64,000 nucleotides of DNA from Gymnopus androsaceus JB14. Lineage: Eukaryota; Basidiomycota; Agaricomycetes; Agaricales; Omphalotaceae. Positions within the stretch are counted from its first letter, which is position 1. Each line of letters starts with the position of its first letter. A model generated the notes under the pieces. It was not told the DNA's origin and made no database searches. It saw nothing but the letters and a program-made list of their open reading frames with translations. The DNA lies in assembly GCA_009733575.1 (NCBI GenBank), contig ML769737.1, positions 1-64,000 of the forward strand, in the 5' to 3' direction. Shown here piece by piece: positions 1 to 10,460 of the stretch. Made by a program: the position numbers and the translations under genes.

Positions 1-2170
1 CGTACAATGGATAACTTCGCTAGAATCACGAGGCTCCGGTAGACCGTGTACGCTCATGATCTGGATGAAGAACGGAATGGAAAAGACGAAGCTAAGGCGA
101 GAGAAATGCATTTGGTGATTAAAGTGCTAGAGGCTCCCGTGCTAAAGGCTCTCCCTTGCTCCCCTATCCTTTTATACGAAGTAAAAGCCAAGAGAATACT
201 AGATAATAGAAATGTGTACCCACTGTGTTGAGAGGGGATTGCGGGTTCTTGGCGAGTGTATCTTGGCAAGAGCTACTTGAAACGACCCTCTCGAGGCTCT
301 CTCAATGAAGGAAATGCCCGGAGTGAATGAGATACCGCCCAAGGCTAAGTAATAGCTACAGCACGGGATGTACACCACTTGGCAGTCTAGCATACTTGTG
401 ATGTTCCAAGCTAAGCTACCTCCACTTTTTACGGTCATCTATGTTCTAGAATTCGAACCGTTTGAGGTCGCTCATGAAGAACGTATAGGTTTTCAAAGTT
501 TCAAAATCCAAGGCGTCCTGCAAGAGCAGGACCTCTGCCTCATCCCCGTTCTTCCGGAAAAAAATGGAACCTTTGTGCTTCTCAAGTCCGATGGAATTTG
601 TGCAGTTGTTCGTTCGGGTTACATAGACTCAGAAAGCCGTAGATTTCTGTTCACGAACTAATGCACTAAAATCGTGTGGGCGATGATGGCTTACGGGAGT
701 GTTTATTTGAGGCTCTTTGCAGCGTGGACAACATAAACGCAGGATGCGATCGGATGGTAAGGGGGCCCTATGAGTGAGAGCACTTCCGCCTCCGCTTGCG
801 ATGAAGATGGAGACATTCTCCCGATGAGAACGATAAAGCGAGTAAAAGGCAGAAAGGCGGTGGTGCAGATCCCCCGTCAATTTGAATTATCCGCCTCCGG
901 TAACCTCAGCTGTGCTTCCTCAAGATGGGATCCAGAGAACCTAGAGATGACTAGGCCGGGAGGATGTGAAGACAAGGGGAGGACAAAGAAGAGGAAAAGA
1001 TTTGTCTCGGATGTCAGGGAGCATAGCGTGGCGAAAGTCGGTGAATTCTTCACGAAGCGTCTTACACCTCCCCGCTCCTTCATTTCCGTTCATCGCGCTC
1101 ACTGCCAGCGATGGCATCGAAATAACCTCAACCTCATATCGCCATTAACCCAGCCGTATAAGACTCGAGGATCGTATATAGGCCGTCACACCACGTTGAC
1201 TTTGAGGGCCGCCACCAACAAAACCGTCTCAATGGTTGGAGCCTGTGGAGATGCTGCTCGACGGTCCATCTGTCAGTGGAGGAGTTGTAACCTTGCGGAA
1301 GTCTGCAGCAAATTGGTGAGGGAAATTTCAGCTTCCGAGCGGATCCACTGGAGTTATAATACAACTTCAAGCTTCGAGTCCTAACTCAGAATCAGAAAGG
1401 ATTTCTTTGCCATTGGTTTTGGCAAGCGCGAATTTCCATGATCAAGGTTCAAATAGAGGATACATACATGGACAGAGTAATATAATAGAGTAATATAATC
1501 GAATTGAGACGGGTAAAACGGCACGAGTAACTTTAAGTGCTACACTGCTAATGCTCGATCTTGACCGCAACCACGTGAATCTCTTAGGAATAATACCGAT
1601 CCTTTCCTTTTTTTTTGCGCGCCATACATTGAGTTACGACCGATGACATACTCCTACACGAAAGGGTTGCCAAAGGGTAATGCACCATGGTGATATCCTT
1701 TGACTGAACCTGCACCGGTCCTCAACTCCAGAAGCGCCCATAAACGCCGGTCACACTAAAGGATTACCTTAAGCCCATAACCCAGGAGGTAAATGACTCT
1801 GTATTTTCACCTCTTAAAAATTAAAGGTGCTCTAAATCAGTGAGTCCGTGGGCTCAGGTTGGACTTTTAAAGTCCAAGCCCAAACCCTCGATCGTTGCTC
1901 TCAGGAAGGGACATCAACTGAGTGGAAATATCCGACATCGGACTCTATATATACCGTAAGTTCCCTTCAAGCTCCAATATCAATATCGTGGTCGACTCTT
2001 TTCTGACTCTATTGAATACTCTTCATTGGTATTCAGCATTCAGCATTCTTCCTATCTGTCACTGTTTAGTAGACATGGATATAAAGCCTAGCCCTACATA
2101 CTAAGAAGAATTATCACTTCTCCGTCTTCAATCCTGCACCGCATGCTCTTTGGCCTCTCGAGGAAACATA
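1..2170. other. No recognised gene
   Basis: Several open frames exist (for example 368-661 and 770-1384 on the plus strand), but their translations have no domain, repeat or membrane pattern that I recognise, and overlapping frames on the other strand are about as long. The stretch 1800-2170 is probably 5' flank of the membrane protein gene that starts at 2171. I see no RNA gene or clear transposon end here. Confidence 0.4.
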
Positions 2171-3547
2171 ATGGATAGGGGAATAATCATAAACGAAGCA
2201 ATATCCATCTTGGTCGTTTTTCTTCTTTATGGCGAGTGTTATGTACTCCTAGTGCTTTCCTGTCTTTCTTATCCGACGATCTACAGGAATTTACACCTGT
2301 GTCACGGCACTTTCAATATATTTTCTCTTGTACGTCCGTATCTTTAAAGCTCCAATTGTCGGATGATACCTTGGACATAGACGTTCGCTTGGATCCCAAT
2401 CCCGAAAACTTCTTCTACTGGTCATTGTTACCATGTTCCTCGTCCAAACTTGTCTCATGACGGAACTGAGTATATGCTTCTTGAATGATATCAAGAGCAT
2501 ATCTCAGGCTGTGAACGGACGAATCATTCTACGAGCCCAAACAGCGGTGGCCGTTCTTGCGAGAGCGAACGTAAGAATTCAGTACTTTGGCCGTATCCAT
2601 ATTACTCATAGCAGATGATGGCAGTATTTCCTTAGTGATGTAGTTGTGGTATGGCGAGCATGGTCATTATCCCGGCGGGGATCAAGCCCAAGTTTAAAAT
2701 ATTCTCGTTATATCCTTGGGATATGCCTTCTCGCTTCGTTCGGTTAGTAAACCCCGGGTTAACCTAGTCCGATAATCTAATTGAGGTTCTAATTACCGAC
2801 TTCTTATTATTCAGTTGCATTGCTTGTTGACGGGGTTCTCAATGTCGCCGAGAGGCTGTCAAACCAGAACACCCAGAAGAACGCGCTCGCTCTGTCCAGC
2901 ATCGGTTCTGCGGAACAGCAACTAGGAAAGAAGAGAATTGCTCTCCCACTGATTCTATTCCTCACCAACGTAGTCGCCACGGGGTTCATTGGTATAACCT
3001 TTTGGTACGTGCCCTCAATGGCTACGGTATTTTGTTTGACCATTCCCAGGGACGTTCACAGGGCTACAAGAAACCAATTTGGGCACTGCAGACAAGTTGC
3101 AAACCTCGTGCAGATACTTCTGTTCATGTTTGAATCTGGATTGGCATATTCATCAGTATGGGTAAAATATCTTCTTTGCTGTTGTTCGTATTTCTATTTC
3201 TAAATGATTTCCCGTTAGATTGTAATGATTGTCGCTATGATTCGACCTTTCTCCAAAGAAGTAACTACAACCATTGTTGTCCTCCTCCCTCAGATTACCG
3301 TGCGTCTCTTTCACCAAGTTCACAGTCTAGGCTTATCTATGTTTAACAGGCGATTTATCCTGCACTGGTCATTATGCTCAGTGCAATGCAAAGGCCCTTT
3401 TCCAAGGCAAGTGTTGGGGACGACATTGCCATCCCATCAGCTCGAACTGGGGAATTTCCAGATATATTGACTACTCGGATCCAAATCGATACTATCGATG
3501 TACAGTTCCAAAAGGACTTACCCATGAAAGAGACAGTGACAGTGTGA
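2171..3547 (+). CDS. Multi-spanning membrane protein, basidiomycete seven-helix type
   Basis: Several exons together read as a membrane protein with about seven helices. The start at 2171 gives a short lumenal N-terminus, then a helix containing LLYGECYVLLVLSC. A later exon near 2640 carries VVVVWRAWSL, and one near 2940 carries LPLILFLTNVVATGF. Exon joints I can support are an intron at about 3005-3050, one starting near 3160 and ending at 3218, and one from about 3300 to 3349. The last exon reads AIYPALVIMLSAMQRPF and then a hydrophilic tail ending in TGA at 3545-3547. The W-R-A-W motif and the YPALVI...QRPF final helix are usual in a large family of uncharacterised Agaricomycete membrane proteins. 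I could not fix the introns between 2290 and 2820 in one frame, so either the exon set there is incomplete or the gene is damaged. Function is unknown. Confidence 0.6.
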
Positions 3548-3915
3548 TCCATGTCTCCAAAAGAAAATAAATAGAAATAGACATATTGGAACCTTATAAC
3601 GAACCAGCCATGATTTCTGTCTTTTATGCAGCACACAAAGACATACTGTTGGAAATGAATCCACATCCATTGAGAATGGTCAAGTAGCACCTCAACCTCA
3701 CAATAAACATGGGTAACAAGCCTGGAATGATGGCCCCCTGATGCCAGGTTTGTATCCCTGGATCTGTGAATTACCTTACACTGCGAATAATTCCTTGAAT
3801 AATTCTAAATATCATCTATAAGGAAAAGGCCCTCAGGGCCTCTAGAATCATGAGATAAGACTTGGAAGGCAGCGGGAGTAAGCTTTACCGTTCTGAACTT
3901 TTCATCATAACAATT

Positions 3916-4312
3916 GCTTCATCAGGGAAAATGGTCTGGGCCCAGGATGACCCCAGGTCACTTAGGCAGCCTAAGCCACCTAGGAATAATGCAAAAACTT
4001 TGGACACCTCAGGTATCCTAGGCCTCCTAGGCCTCCTAAGCCTCCTAAGCCTCCTAGGAATTCTGAGGGTATCCTCAGGTTGCCTCAGGTTGCCCCAGGA
4101 CAGCCCAGGATGGCCCCCAGAATGCTTAGGAGGCTTAGGATGCTTAGGATGCCTAGGAGGCTTAGGATGCTTAGGATGCCTAGGAGGCCTAGGATACCTG
4201 AGGTGTCCAAAGTTTTTGCATTATTCCTAGGTGGCCTAGGCTGCCTAGGCTGCCTAAGTGACCTGGGGTCATCCTGGGCCCAGACCATTTTTCCTGATGT
4301 TTGTCATAACCG
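3916..4312. repeat. Foldback element with CCTAGG-rich arms
   Basis: Two arms of about 180-200 bases are near-perfect reverse complements of each other. The left arm runs from the AACAATTGCTTCATCAGG segment, and the right arm ends with its complement near 4312. Both strands therefore encode the same start, MVWAQDDPRSLRQP, at about 3931 (+) and 4288 (-). The loop-proximal part of each arm is a degenerate tandem repeat of CCTAAGCATCCTAGGAGG-type units. Any transcript would fold into a long hairpin. The open frames here are products of the repeat and not genes. Confidence 0.85.
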
Positions 4313-4324
4313 GGCCTATAGCTT

Positions 4325-4405
4325 TTAGCGTAACCCCAAAGTAACCGTTACTTTAGGTTACTTTAGGTTACTTTTGGGTTACTTTTGGGTTACGCTGGGG
4401 TGACA
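4325..4405. repeat. GTTACTTT tandem repeat and small hairpin
   Basis: Five or so copies of GGTTACTTT(TG) lie in a row, with an outer inverted pair (GCGTAACCCCAAAGTAAC against GTTACTTTTGGGTTACGC). The same GTTACTTTTGGGTGAC vocabulary forms a longer array at 12010-12340. The repeat directly adjoins the foldback element and may be part of the same insertion. Confidence 0.6.
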
Positions 4406-4682
4406 TATTTAAAGTAACCCTATATTTCAATTGTTACAACAAACATAAAAACTGCATGCACCCTCATTATGTTACTCACATCTGGGCTCAGCATCTCAAG
4501 CCATGCTAGGGAATGTGCCTATAGTAACTTAAGCTTTCAGTACTTACCCATGATATAGAAACTCCAAGTCCACAAGATTGTCCATACACCAATACAGAAA
4601 AACCAACTGCCATCCCATAGCAAAAAAGCAAGGCAATCAAGCTTTAGGTAGATACTATCAGCCAAAATCCATACTTTTAAAT

Positions 4683-5387
4683 TAGAGGTGGGCACGAATA
4701 TGTACTCGAGTATATTCGTCATTCGTGTCACGAATATTTACTTACAAAATCAACTATTTATACTCGGATAAATACTCGAGTATCTTCAGTTATAAACACT
4801 CAAGTAACGAATATACACGAATACAAGTATTTCGGGACAAATACTCGAATATACTCGCTACCCGGAAAGTTATATTCAAAAAAAATCATAATTGACTTAT
4901 GTACTTAGCTGTTTAAGTACATTTATGGATAAATAAACTTAGTATAAGTTTGGAACATTGTTTGGATAGGTATATACATGTATGGTTAGGTAAATGGAAC
5001 AAAATCTGTATGGCTTAGTGGTTGTAAGTGGTTGTCGGCGCCGACTCTGGATTAAGGTCAGGCCTTCCGACGATAGCTAACCAGCTGAGTTCAATCCCCA
5101 GACATGCCAAAATTGTATATATGTATTGTAGCCATTTTGATACATATTGAGTACTAATAGTGAACTTATAAGTACTTTTAAGTTGTTATTTCTATGCCCA
5201 AGTCAAGTATTAGCTATCTACAAGTATTCGTGAATATTCACGATTAAATGACCACAAATATTTGTGGTTCTGAAACAGATATTTCCACTCGAGTAAACAT
5301 TCGTCAAAAAAATTACTCTATTCACGAATAACGAATACCAAATATCCATAAATATTTGCAAATATTCACTATTCGTGCCCATCTCTA
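4683..5387. mobile_element. hAT-like MITE, 705 bases, with perfect 8-base target duplication
   Basis: The ends are TAGAGGTGGGCACGAATA and, inverted, TAGAGATGGGCACGAATA. The element is flanked on both sides by TTTTAAAT (4675-4682 and 5388-5395), a perfect 8-base target-site duplication. Eight-base duplications and a TAGAG..GGGCA terminus are typical of hAT elements. There is no transposase ORF, so this is a non-autonomous copy. Subterminal zones are dense in CGAATATTCG-type motifs on both sides, the usual arrangement of transposase binding sites. A tRNA-like segment lies in the middle. Confidence 0.85.
5003..5110 (+). other. tRNA-like segment (SINE head or decayed tRNA)
   Basis: An A-box-like TGGCTTAGTGG at 5011 and a B-box-like GAGTTCAATCCC at about 5087-5098 lie about 75 bases apart, as in a tRNA with a long variable arm. 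The five bases on each side of the T loop (CTGAG and CCCAG) can pair with one mismatch. The acceptor stem does not pair, so this is not a working tRNA gene. It may be the 5' part of a tRNA-derived SINE captured by the hAT-like MITE, or chance. Confidence 0.4.
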
Positions 5388-5439
5388 TTTTAAATTATAT
5401 CAAGATTCAAGTAGCTGGGTGCTATGCTTGGCCGTTTGT

Positions 5440-5700
5440 ACATTAATTCCTGGCACTATTTTTCATCAGCACCAAACTTTTTTCATAGCGCCATTCTTCT
5501 ACCTCAGCGCCACTTCCAATAATCCAGCTGCCAGTTGTTTAAGACTCAGCGCTGCCTTTTCTTTGCCTTTGCAGTACTTTTATTTTTATGCAGCGCCATT
5601 TTTTTATTCAGCGCCGCCACTTTTTTTTTTGTAGCGCCACTTTTTTTTCTCGACGCAGCGCCAACTTTTTTTTCTCAGTGGCGAAAATTCTCAAGTGTGC
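5440..5700 (+). repeat. CAGCGCC/poly-T dispersed repeat, copy 1
   Basis: The sequence alternates runs of 6-10 T with CAGCGCCA-type blocks. It reads in one frame as HQHQTFFIAPFFYLSATSNN and onward. The same frame, nearly residue for residue, occurs on the minus strand at 10077-10460, so this is a dispersed repeat present in inverted orientation. No transposase or terminal repeat is visible. Confidence 0.7.
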
Positions 5701-5720
5701 CAGAATTTGAATTTCCCCAG

Positions 5721-6680
5721 CAGTTCTAAGCTTAGTGGTCTCAAGTCAGATCTTTTCAGCATCACAACTCAAATACTTTTAGAAACCGTTGGAGAGGCAG
5801 TTCAGTGGTGAACATCAACAATTACCAACAGTTCTAGCAGGCCATGTAAAGAACAAGGCCTAATGAGGCGGAACCTTTCTGGTATCAGGGCAGGCATTCC
5901 TGCACCAGTTCCTGCACCAGTAAAGACTGTACATGAAATGAGCCTAAAATGGAACAGCGAGTGCATGCACAAAATTATCAATGCCCGATTCAGAGCGTCT
6001 AAGCGGCGCCATGATGGGATTGTGGGCCCCAGTTAGGTTGTATCGAAGAAAAGACATGTTACAATAACTGTAGAATGCCGCTGTTTGCAAACCAAAAAGC
6101 AAGGAAAGTCATAGCACAAATGTCATACATGAAAATGGTAGACAGAATGCGTATATCTACATAGCACCTAAACCGAGAATGAAAGAGCGCCTGTGAAGTT
6201 GTTAGGCATCAGACAGAAAGTAAAACGCAAGACGTACCCCAACAATGCATCCCAACGCCATCTACACAAGATGCTGCCAATTTCACTTCTTTCACTGCAG
6301 AAACCTTGGCCCAGTTGAGACAAATTCATTCCAATGAGCTTTCTGAAGCTTTTGCAAGGAAAGGAAAAAGCACACAAGCCTTTGCATAGCAGCACGTCAA
6401 GAATGAGAGCATCCATTGCTTTCGTTTGATTGTGGTTCATCATTTCTGTTTCAATAAGCAGGGATTAGAGACAATGACTAAGGGTAGATGAGTTGGGAAA
6501 CACAGAGACAGCATAAATTATCGCATGCGTCAATCTGCATCGATCCCTAGCCTGCGCCAAAGCCGGGGTGGCTAGAGAGTAGCTATATACATATATAAGC
6601 ATAGCTTACCATTCAAAAGTGCTTCCTGCTCACTTTGCGCTTGGGCATCCTGATGCAAGAAAGAGAGAGACAGAGAGAGA
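5721..6680. other. No recognised gene
   Basis: No convincing coding region is visible. The minus-strand frame 6168-6443 has no recognisable domain. A GAGAGA-rich purine tract at 6657-6680 immediately precedes the terminal-repeat element that starts at 6681. Confidence 0.4.
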
Positions 6681-7500
6681 TCCGAGATAAGTCAACGGAG
6701 TTGGCTTATCAGAGGATAAGCCAGCGTGGGCGTTGAGAGTCAACCGGCGCCGCTCCAGCGCCTATTAGCTTTGTTCTTTTGACTCTCACCACCATCATCG
6801 AATTATCTTCAAATTCTCGCTTATTCCATTCCCAAGCCATTGCCATTCCCACCCGAGGACATTGCCTCACATTACCATTCATGAAGACAAGAACATTGCC
6901 TCATACTTCTATTACAATTCGAGGACATTGCCTCACATTACCATTCATGAAGTCAAGAACATTCCCTCGTACTTCTATTACAATTCGAGGACATTGCCTC
7001 ACATTACTATTCACGAAGTTGAGAACATTCCCTCGTACTTCTATTACAACTTGAGGACATTGCCTCACATTACTATTCACAAAGTCGAGAACATTCCCTC
7101 GTACTTCTATTACAACTTGAGGACATTCCCTCACACTACTATTCCCAAAGTCAAGATTATCTCCTTGCACTCCAACTGCATTCATATTCTCAAGCACTAT
7201 CTTTCTACTAAAGGTGAGTGATTCATCTCCTTACTCTTTATTAACTATTACAAGTTCACCTTTTCTGCCTACTCAATAACAAATTGGCAAGTCACACTGC
7301 TTTATCAATACAGATCCTGAGCTCTGTTTGGGTTTCTCCTCGCCTGTTCCCGCTGTTCTCCTGCAATTGAGCTCTGGCTCTGTTTGGGTTGTCCGGCTCA
7401 CCCGGCGGCCACGGGCGGGAGCGCGGGGCTAAAGCCCAGCCAGATAATTTCCACTTAATTATACTCCTACTTATCTTGATCTAGCCACAGTCTAGCTTAT
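6681..7500 (+). mobile_element. Terminal-repeat element, long unit carrying a minisatellite
   Basis: The unit starts TCCGAGATAAGTCAACGG and ends CCACAGTCTAGCTTAT, so its outer bases form a short inverted pair (GATAAG against CTTATC). The same start and end recur in the adjoining 297-base unit at 7501-7797, and a third, reverse-oriented copy lies at about 48250-48774. There is no coding capacity for a transposase, so it is a non-autonomous element or a solo-LTR-like relic. The long unit differs from the short one mainly by the 66-base tandem array at 6854-7183. Confidence 0.7.
6854..7183 (+). repeat. 66-base minisatellite, five units
   Basis: Units begin at 6854, 6920, 6986, 7052 and 7118, an exact 66-base period, each starting with (C/T)GAGGACATT(G/C)CCTCAC. 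Because 66 is a multiple of three, frames stay open across the array on both strands and show a 22-residue repeat (for example GHCLTLPFMKTRTLPHTSIT). This is a by-product of the period, so I do not call a gene. The last unit is the most diverged. Confidence 0.9.
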
Positions 7501-7797
7501 TCCGAGATAAGTCAACGGAGTTGGCTTATCAGAGGATAAGCCAGCGTGGGCGTTGAGAGTCAACCGGCACCGCTCCAGTGCCTATTAGCTTTGTTCTTTT
7601 GACTCTCACCACCATCATTGAATTATCTTCAAATTCTCGCTTACCCACCCACCCTCACCTTTACCAGCTGTATGCTCCAGCTTTAGTCTCTGCGCGTGTA
7701 ATTTATTTGCCCACCCGCGCGGGGCTAAAGCCCAGCCAGATAATTTCCACTTAATTATACTTCTACTTATCTCGATCTAGCCACAGTCTAGCTTATC
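7501..7797 (+). mobile_element. Terminal-repeat element, short unit
   Basis: This tandem neighbour of the unit at 6681-7500 shares about 140 bases at its start and about 80 at its end but lacks the minisatellite. The downstream end reads CTAGCTTATC. The head-to-tail arrangement suggests unequal crossing-over or two successive insertions. No open frame of note. Confidence 0.7.
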
Positions 7798-9950
7798 AGA
7801 GCGTTAGCTATTTGTGATAAGTCATGGGCACAAGAACCGGCTGCCGGCTATCGCCATGATCCTCCAACAGCAATAGCCTGCCGGCTGGCATCTCAGTGTT
7901 TATAACTTGACATTCTTGCAGTATCCGCGTTCTTGACCCATTCGCCCTAACTCAATGGCTTCGACTCCATAAGTCACAACCGTCCATTTCATACCGCCTA
8001 TAACACCCTTTTCTCACTACCGTGATACCTCGCCTCATGACTGTCATGACTCATCCCTGTATAGTAATCTTATATACTTGTACATACTACTTAGAGCCAT
8101 AGTAATACTACTATGGTTGTCCGGGATATGCTGAATTTTGGTCTCAGTCTCTCTCTCTCTATTCTCAATTCAACAATCTCAATCATGATTTTATAAGAAT
8201 CACAAAAACAAGCTCAGGCTACCTCATGTATAAGTAAGCTAATAAGGCTTACCACTATCAATTCCAACAACACTCAAGTGTATTTCTTAAACACTTCCTT
8301 CACCACTAAAGCATACACTACTAACTGCCCAGTTTTCTGTTAGCACCCAATCTGACTCTAGATGCCCAATACACATACTGTTAAAATTTGGTTAAAATGA
8401 TCCTAAGCCCAACCTAAGTCTAGACTCTGCTCCTTCTGAGAAGCAAGTACAACACCTTGCCTAATGACATACATGGGGGTATCCAAACTATCTGAAGCCT
8501 TGTGGTGCTTAGAGCTAGAGAGGACCAGAGGTTATAGACTTAAGTAAACTGGAAGTACTTCAAGATGATCATGCTGTGTTTGTTGCAAAATGTGCTTGAC
8601 TCTCTTGTGACCCTCAGATCAGTATGATAAGTACTGTAAAACATATCCCCTCAATAAATAATTTCTACACCCTACAGTGGGCCTATAAGTATGCACTGTG
8701 CAGCATATATGGTACTGGATAAATTAGGTACTGAAATATAAAGATAGATATGATCCTACTAATAAGTAGTATCAGAAAGCATATCTGGGGCTACTCAGCC
8801 CAGGCTAGATTATATTGTAGCAAACAAAATGAACAAACAGTGATGCTTCCAAAGTACTTCAACTTTCAAGACTCAAGTTTGACTCAAGTTACTTTCTGTG
8901 ACTTAGCTTGCACTTAGCTCAAATGGCAACTTGAAGAATTTCAATGTATAATGATAGTGAACTGAACTCAGAACTGACCTTCTATGATACTTGGAGCTGC
9001 CAATTGGATGCCGTACAGGCAAGCACTCATTGAGCGCTTATTATTTCTTTTCATGCCACGTCAACTGACAAGAATGCGACCGTTCTGCTCAACCTGACCC
9101 TCTCTCCTTTCATTTGCTCTCAGAAGCTCGAGATGTTGTTCTGGGTGATTTCCACCTGAACTGCTCTGAGTTTCCGTGGTAGAAATGGGGTATATATTCA
9201 ACTGAAGTTGGAAGGAACTTAAGAGGAACAACAAATGTTTAGGCGACTTGTGAGTCCCCTTTCTTGATCATGAATTTATACTTATTATCCCAACAACCGA
9301 ATTCATTTGTTGCAGCCCATCATTTCCTCTCCCTCTCGTCTTATAATTTGCCTCATTGCTATATATTATGCTTATCCATGGTATATCCGCCACAATATGT
9401 TCTTCATACCCGAATCATGGGCAACGGCTTAGTCGCCTCATCTACATGGTGTATATATGTAGCCCTCTACTGTGATGGTGGCAATCACACTTTTCTCCAA
9501 AGTAAGTCAGGAAGTTTGATCGACTGACAGAAATGTTTGCGAGGGTTCGCGAATCTTACATGAGGCTGGCTGCAAACAACAATCTGCCTTTTGACTCTTG
9601 AACCGCAAACCTCGAACCTCGGACGTTGCTGCCACGCAAAGGACCCATTGGCCTTGGTGCTTGTACCGCCGCGTGCCTGCAAACTTCCAACACTACCAGA
9701 GCCTATCTCCAATGGCCTGGCAGGCTGGTATCAAGGAAGACTTCGTGGGCTTCACCAGAGAGATGCCAGGAAATGGTTGCAGTACTCTGATGGTAGCCGG
9801 TGACTCACTCTGTATTACGAGCTGCATTCCTCACCGACTCGGACCGCCTCTGGCCACTTCCTCTTCCTCTCCAGCAACAATTCTCCCCCCACCCCAGAGG
9901 CGCGCACTCGGGGCCGTAATACTGCAAGGTTTGTTTCACTAGTTCTTTTG
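7798..9950. other. Transposon-like debris, no supported gene
   Basis: The stretch has TA-rich repeats (for example the TAATACTACTATGG area near 8100), a CT microsatellite at 8146-8160, and no long frame with a recognisable product. The frames at 9264-9527 and 9598-9942 could be exon fragments of a host gene, since 9600-9800 is GC-richer and open, but I recognise no domain. Confidence 0.35.
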
Positions 9951-10076
9951 TTCTTTGCATACACTGTTTTGACTTCATTGTAGAATGTTGTTTTAATTTA
10001 CTTAATGCTCAGGTTAATAAGTAGTGTTGAAATTATACCACTGACTCGGAGAGGAACGAGGGGAACTTCTATTCAA

Positions 10077-10460
10077 CATTGAGAAAAAAATATTGCGCCG
10101 AAAGTTTTCGCCGGTGAGAAAAAAAGCTGGTGCTGTGGCGAAAAAAAACTGGCGCTAGGTTTGAAAAAGTTTGGTGTTGCGAGAAAAAAAAAGCTGGTGC
10201 TGTATTGAAAAAAAAAAGTGGCGGCGCAGAAAAAAAAATGGCGCTGCATAAAAATAAAAGTACAAGGCAAAGAAAAGGCGGCGCTGAGTCTTAAACAACT
10301 GGCGGCTGGATTATTGGAAGTGGCGCTGAGATAGAAGAATGGCGCTATGAAAAAAGTTTGGTGCTGATGAAAATAGTGCTGGGAATTAATGTACAAACAG
10401 CCAAGCATAGGGTGCAACTTGCTGTACTGGTTATTTTTCTTTGATGCTATACTCCAAGTC
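10077..10460 (-). repeat. CAGCGCC/poly-T dispersed repeat, copy 2 (inverted)
   Basis: This is a reverse-oriented relative of the repeat at 5440-5700. Poly-A tracts alternate with TGGCGCTG blocks, and the minus-strand frame repeats the FFIAPFFYLSATSNNPAASC segment found in copy 1. The left edge is near 10077, and homology fades into the CTGGGAATTAATG / GCCAAGCAT segment at about 10380-10410. Confidence 0.7.

Noticed and set aside
3862..4328. ORFs of 67-122 codons with Leu/Gly-rich repeats
   Set aside because: They arise from the CCTAGG tandem units of the foldback. The same peptide appears from both strands.
5003..5110. Functional tRNA gene
   Set aside because: A and B boxes are present but the acceptor stem does not pair and no clear anticodon arm forms.
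5356..5729. Small secreted-protein-like ORFs with FFF/APFF runs
   Set aside because: Low-complexity poly-T interrupted by CAGCGCC, repeated in inverse orientation at 10077-10460.
6854..7183. CRISPR-like array
   Set aside because: The whole 66-base unit repeats with no variable spacers, and this is a eukaryotic genome.
6779..7221. 22-residue repeat protein
   Set aside because: The 66-base period keeps several frames open on both strands, and no start context, splice pattern or domain supports a gene.
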